A DNA stretch of 20,000 bases from Cryptococcus deneoformans JEC21 (taxonomy: Eukaryota > Basidiomycota > Tremellomycetes > Tremellales > Cryptococcaceae), in contig NC_006683.1 of the NCBI RefSeq assembly GCF_000091045.1, positions 517,061-537,060 on the forward strand, in the 5' to 3' direction. The stretch's first letter is position 1; the number at the start of each line of letters is the position of its first letter. Made by a program: the position numbers and the translations under genes. The notes beneath the pieces were generated by a model that worked only from the letters and a program-made list of their open reading frames with translations, had not been told where the DNA came from and searched no databases. Below are positions 19,051 through 20,000 of the stretch, piece after piece.

Positions 19051-20000
19051 CTAGATTTGATAAGCACCGCCCTTCCCATGTCCGAATCTGTCACCTAAAC
19101 CCCGAGCTTCTTTTATTTTCCTGCTTCTCTCTTGATCAGTTAATAATCTGCCAGTGATACCCATATCTCTGTCATGATCCCAGATAGCAGGCGCATCGTC
19201 GTCGTCGCCGTTTTTCTTCTTCTTAGCTACCTTTTCTGTATGCTGGTTTAGCAATGAAGGACCGCGCTGAATAACGTTATCAGTTAATGGACTCCACAAC
19301 ATAGCGATCCAAAGGGACTTGCGTTATATTTATGAAGTTCTTGCTTGATTTCCATATCTCTCCTTCTTTTTCTTCGATCTTCCTCCTCTTCTTCAAACGT
19401 CAAAATCCTATCGCCAGCCTTGTCCTTCTTCCGCTTCACTCCAGCGACTTCATCGGCAATGCGTTGAGCCTTCTCCGCAGGAGTTTCTGTCCAAACGGAA
19501 CTATCTGTTTCTTGCTGTGCGGTAGATCGGGAGAATGTGGTTGCTCGTTTCTTCAGAGGGTCGACTACAGAACCTTACGTCAGTGGCCGCTGAGAGTCTC
19601 TAAAATTATCGACTTGCCATTGGATAAAACGCCGCTAGTAGGGGGGACCAACATCCACTCTTCTCTTTGAAGGGCCTTTGGTTTATCCTTTTCTTCCGCT
19701 TGCTTCCTTCTCCTTTCCTCTCGCTCCAAAAATTCTCTCACCGCTGCTTGCGCTTCATCTTCTTCTTCGCCTGCGGTGGGAACAGGAACAGGACCAATTA
19801 CTTCATCATCAGAGTCATCATCTCCTAGAAATGATGGACCACTAACGGAGGAGGGTCGAGCAGGTTCCGCAATAGGAAGGCCAGGGCCGATGGACGGACC
19901 GACGGATGGGCCTATACTGGGGCCGGCCGCCTTCTTCTCTACACCACTTGAAGAGGCTCTTGCTTGTCGTGCTGCTAACAAGTGAGGAGGTAAAGCAGGA
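19051..20000 (-). CDS. GPALPP-motif / DUF3752 protein, 3' part (about 279 residues; 5' end outside the window)
   Basis: Minus-strand exons in view are >20000-19618, 19564-19323 and 19266-19051. Both introns (53 and 56 nt) are GC-AG with GCAAGT donors. The first codons at the edge read PALPPHLLAARQAR, so a GPALPP motif straddles the window end. Further Gly-Pro repeats follow (GPSIGPSVGPSIGPGLP, VIGPVPVP). Then come an acidic stretch, a Glu/Arg coiled region and the DUF3752 hallmark REEWMLVPPTSGVLS, joined across the first intron to VDPLKKRATTFS. The C-terminus is Lys/Asp-rich and ends RGLGDRFGHGKGGAYQI. Homologues of human GPALPP1 are widespread in eukaryotes, but their molecular role is not established; the charged, low-complexity make-up suggests a nuclear protein. 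The start and N-terminus cannot be seen. Confidence 0.88.
19267..19322 (-). other. GC-AG intron in the DUF3752 gene (downstream one)
   Basis: GCAAGT donor, TTATTCAG acceptor, 56 nt. It joins HKYN to RGPSLLNQH in phase 0. Read-through reaches a TAA after 14 codons, and no GT donor in the interval restores frame. Confidence 0.85.
19565..19617 (-). other. GC-AG intron in the DUF3752 gene (upstream one)
   Basis: GCAAGT donor, TCTGTAG acceptor, 53 nt, CACTGAC branch sequence. It joins GVLSN to VDPLKK in frame. The downstream GT would give a frame that stops within four codons. Confidence 0.85.

Noticed and set aside
1..20000. Search for transposons, CRISPR arrays, toxin-antitoxin or defence-type systems
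   Set aside because: No terminal repeats, reverse transcriptase, transposase, array or such gene pairs were seen. The content is ordinary fungal housekeeping and signalling genes.

Overview
The window looks like nuclear DNA of a basidiomycete yeast. The closest fit is Cryptococcus or a near relative in the Tremellales. This is an inference from compact genes about 0.25 to 1 kb apart, many introns of about 41 to 78 nt with GTNNGT donors and CTRAY-like branch points, C-rich wobble positions, and the gene families present. I see no bacterial or phage features, no complete transposon, no CRISPR array, and no tRNA or rRNA gene.

Layout. From 1 to 232 (minus) lies the 5' end of a Ser/Pro-rich protein that runs off the left edge. 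It shares a 245 bp divergent promoter with a mitochondrial pentatricopeptide (PPR) protein at 478-2249 (plus, 3 exons). A pyrimidine-rich leader of about 0.9 kb precedes an RRM plus YTH m6A-reader-type RNA-binding protein at 3181-5650 (plus, 5 exons). It is convergent with a large secreted or membrane-anchored fasciclin (FAS1) protein at 6513-10093 (minus, 6 exons). A divergent gap of 0.9 kb follows. Next is an unrecognised protein with one membrane segment at 11010-12862 (plus, 5 exons). It is convergent with a Cdc25-type Ras exchange factor (SH3, WW, degenerate WW, RasGEF_N, RasGEF) at 13895-18310 (minus, 7 exons). At the right edge is the 3' part of a GPALPP/DUF3752 protein, 19051 to beyond 20000 (minus).

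The genes do not form a pathway. They are ordinary eukaryotic neighbours: mitochondrial RNA handling, mRNA reading, cell surface, Ras-cAMP signalling and a conserved nuclear-type protein of unknown role. I rebuilt splice sites by hand, requiring each junction to keep frame and protein-family continuity. All five genes whose start and stop both lie in the window close without a frameshift.

I found no clear new multi-gene system. The most notable points are: 4 of the 23 introns I could place use GC-AG rather than GT-AG splice sites; the YTH domain is split by a low-complexity insertion of about 180 residues; the last Cdc25 intron is 48 nt and in frame, so retention would add 16 residues; the fasciclin protein carries an acidic, microsatellite-encoded insert; and a few coding-like open frames lie in the long intergenic gaps.
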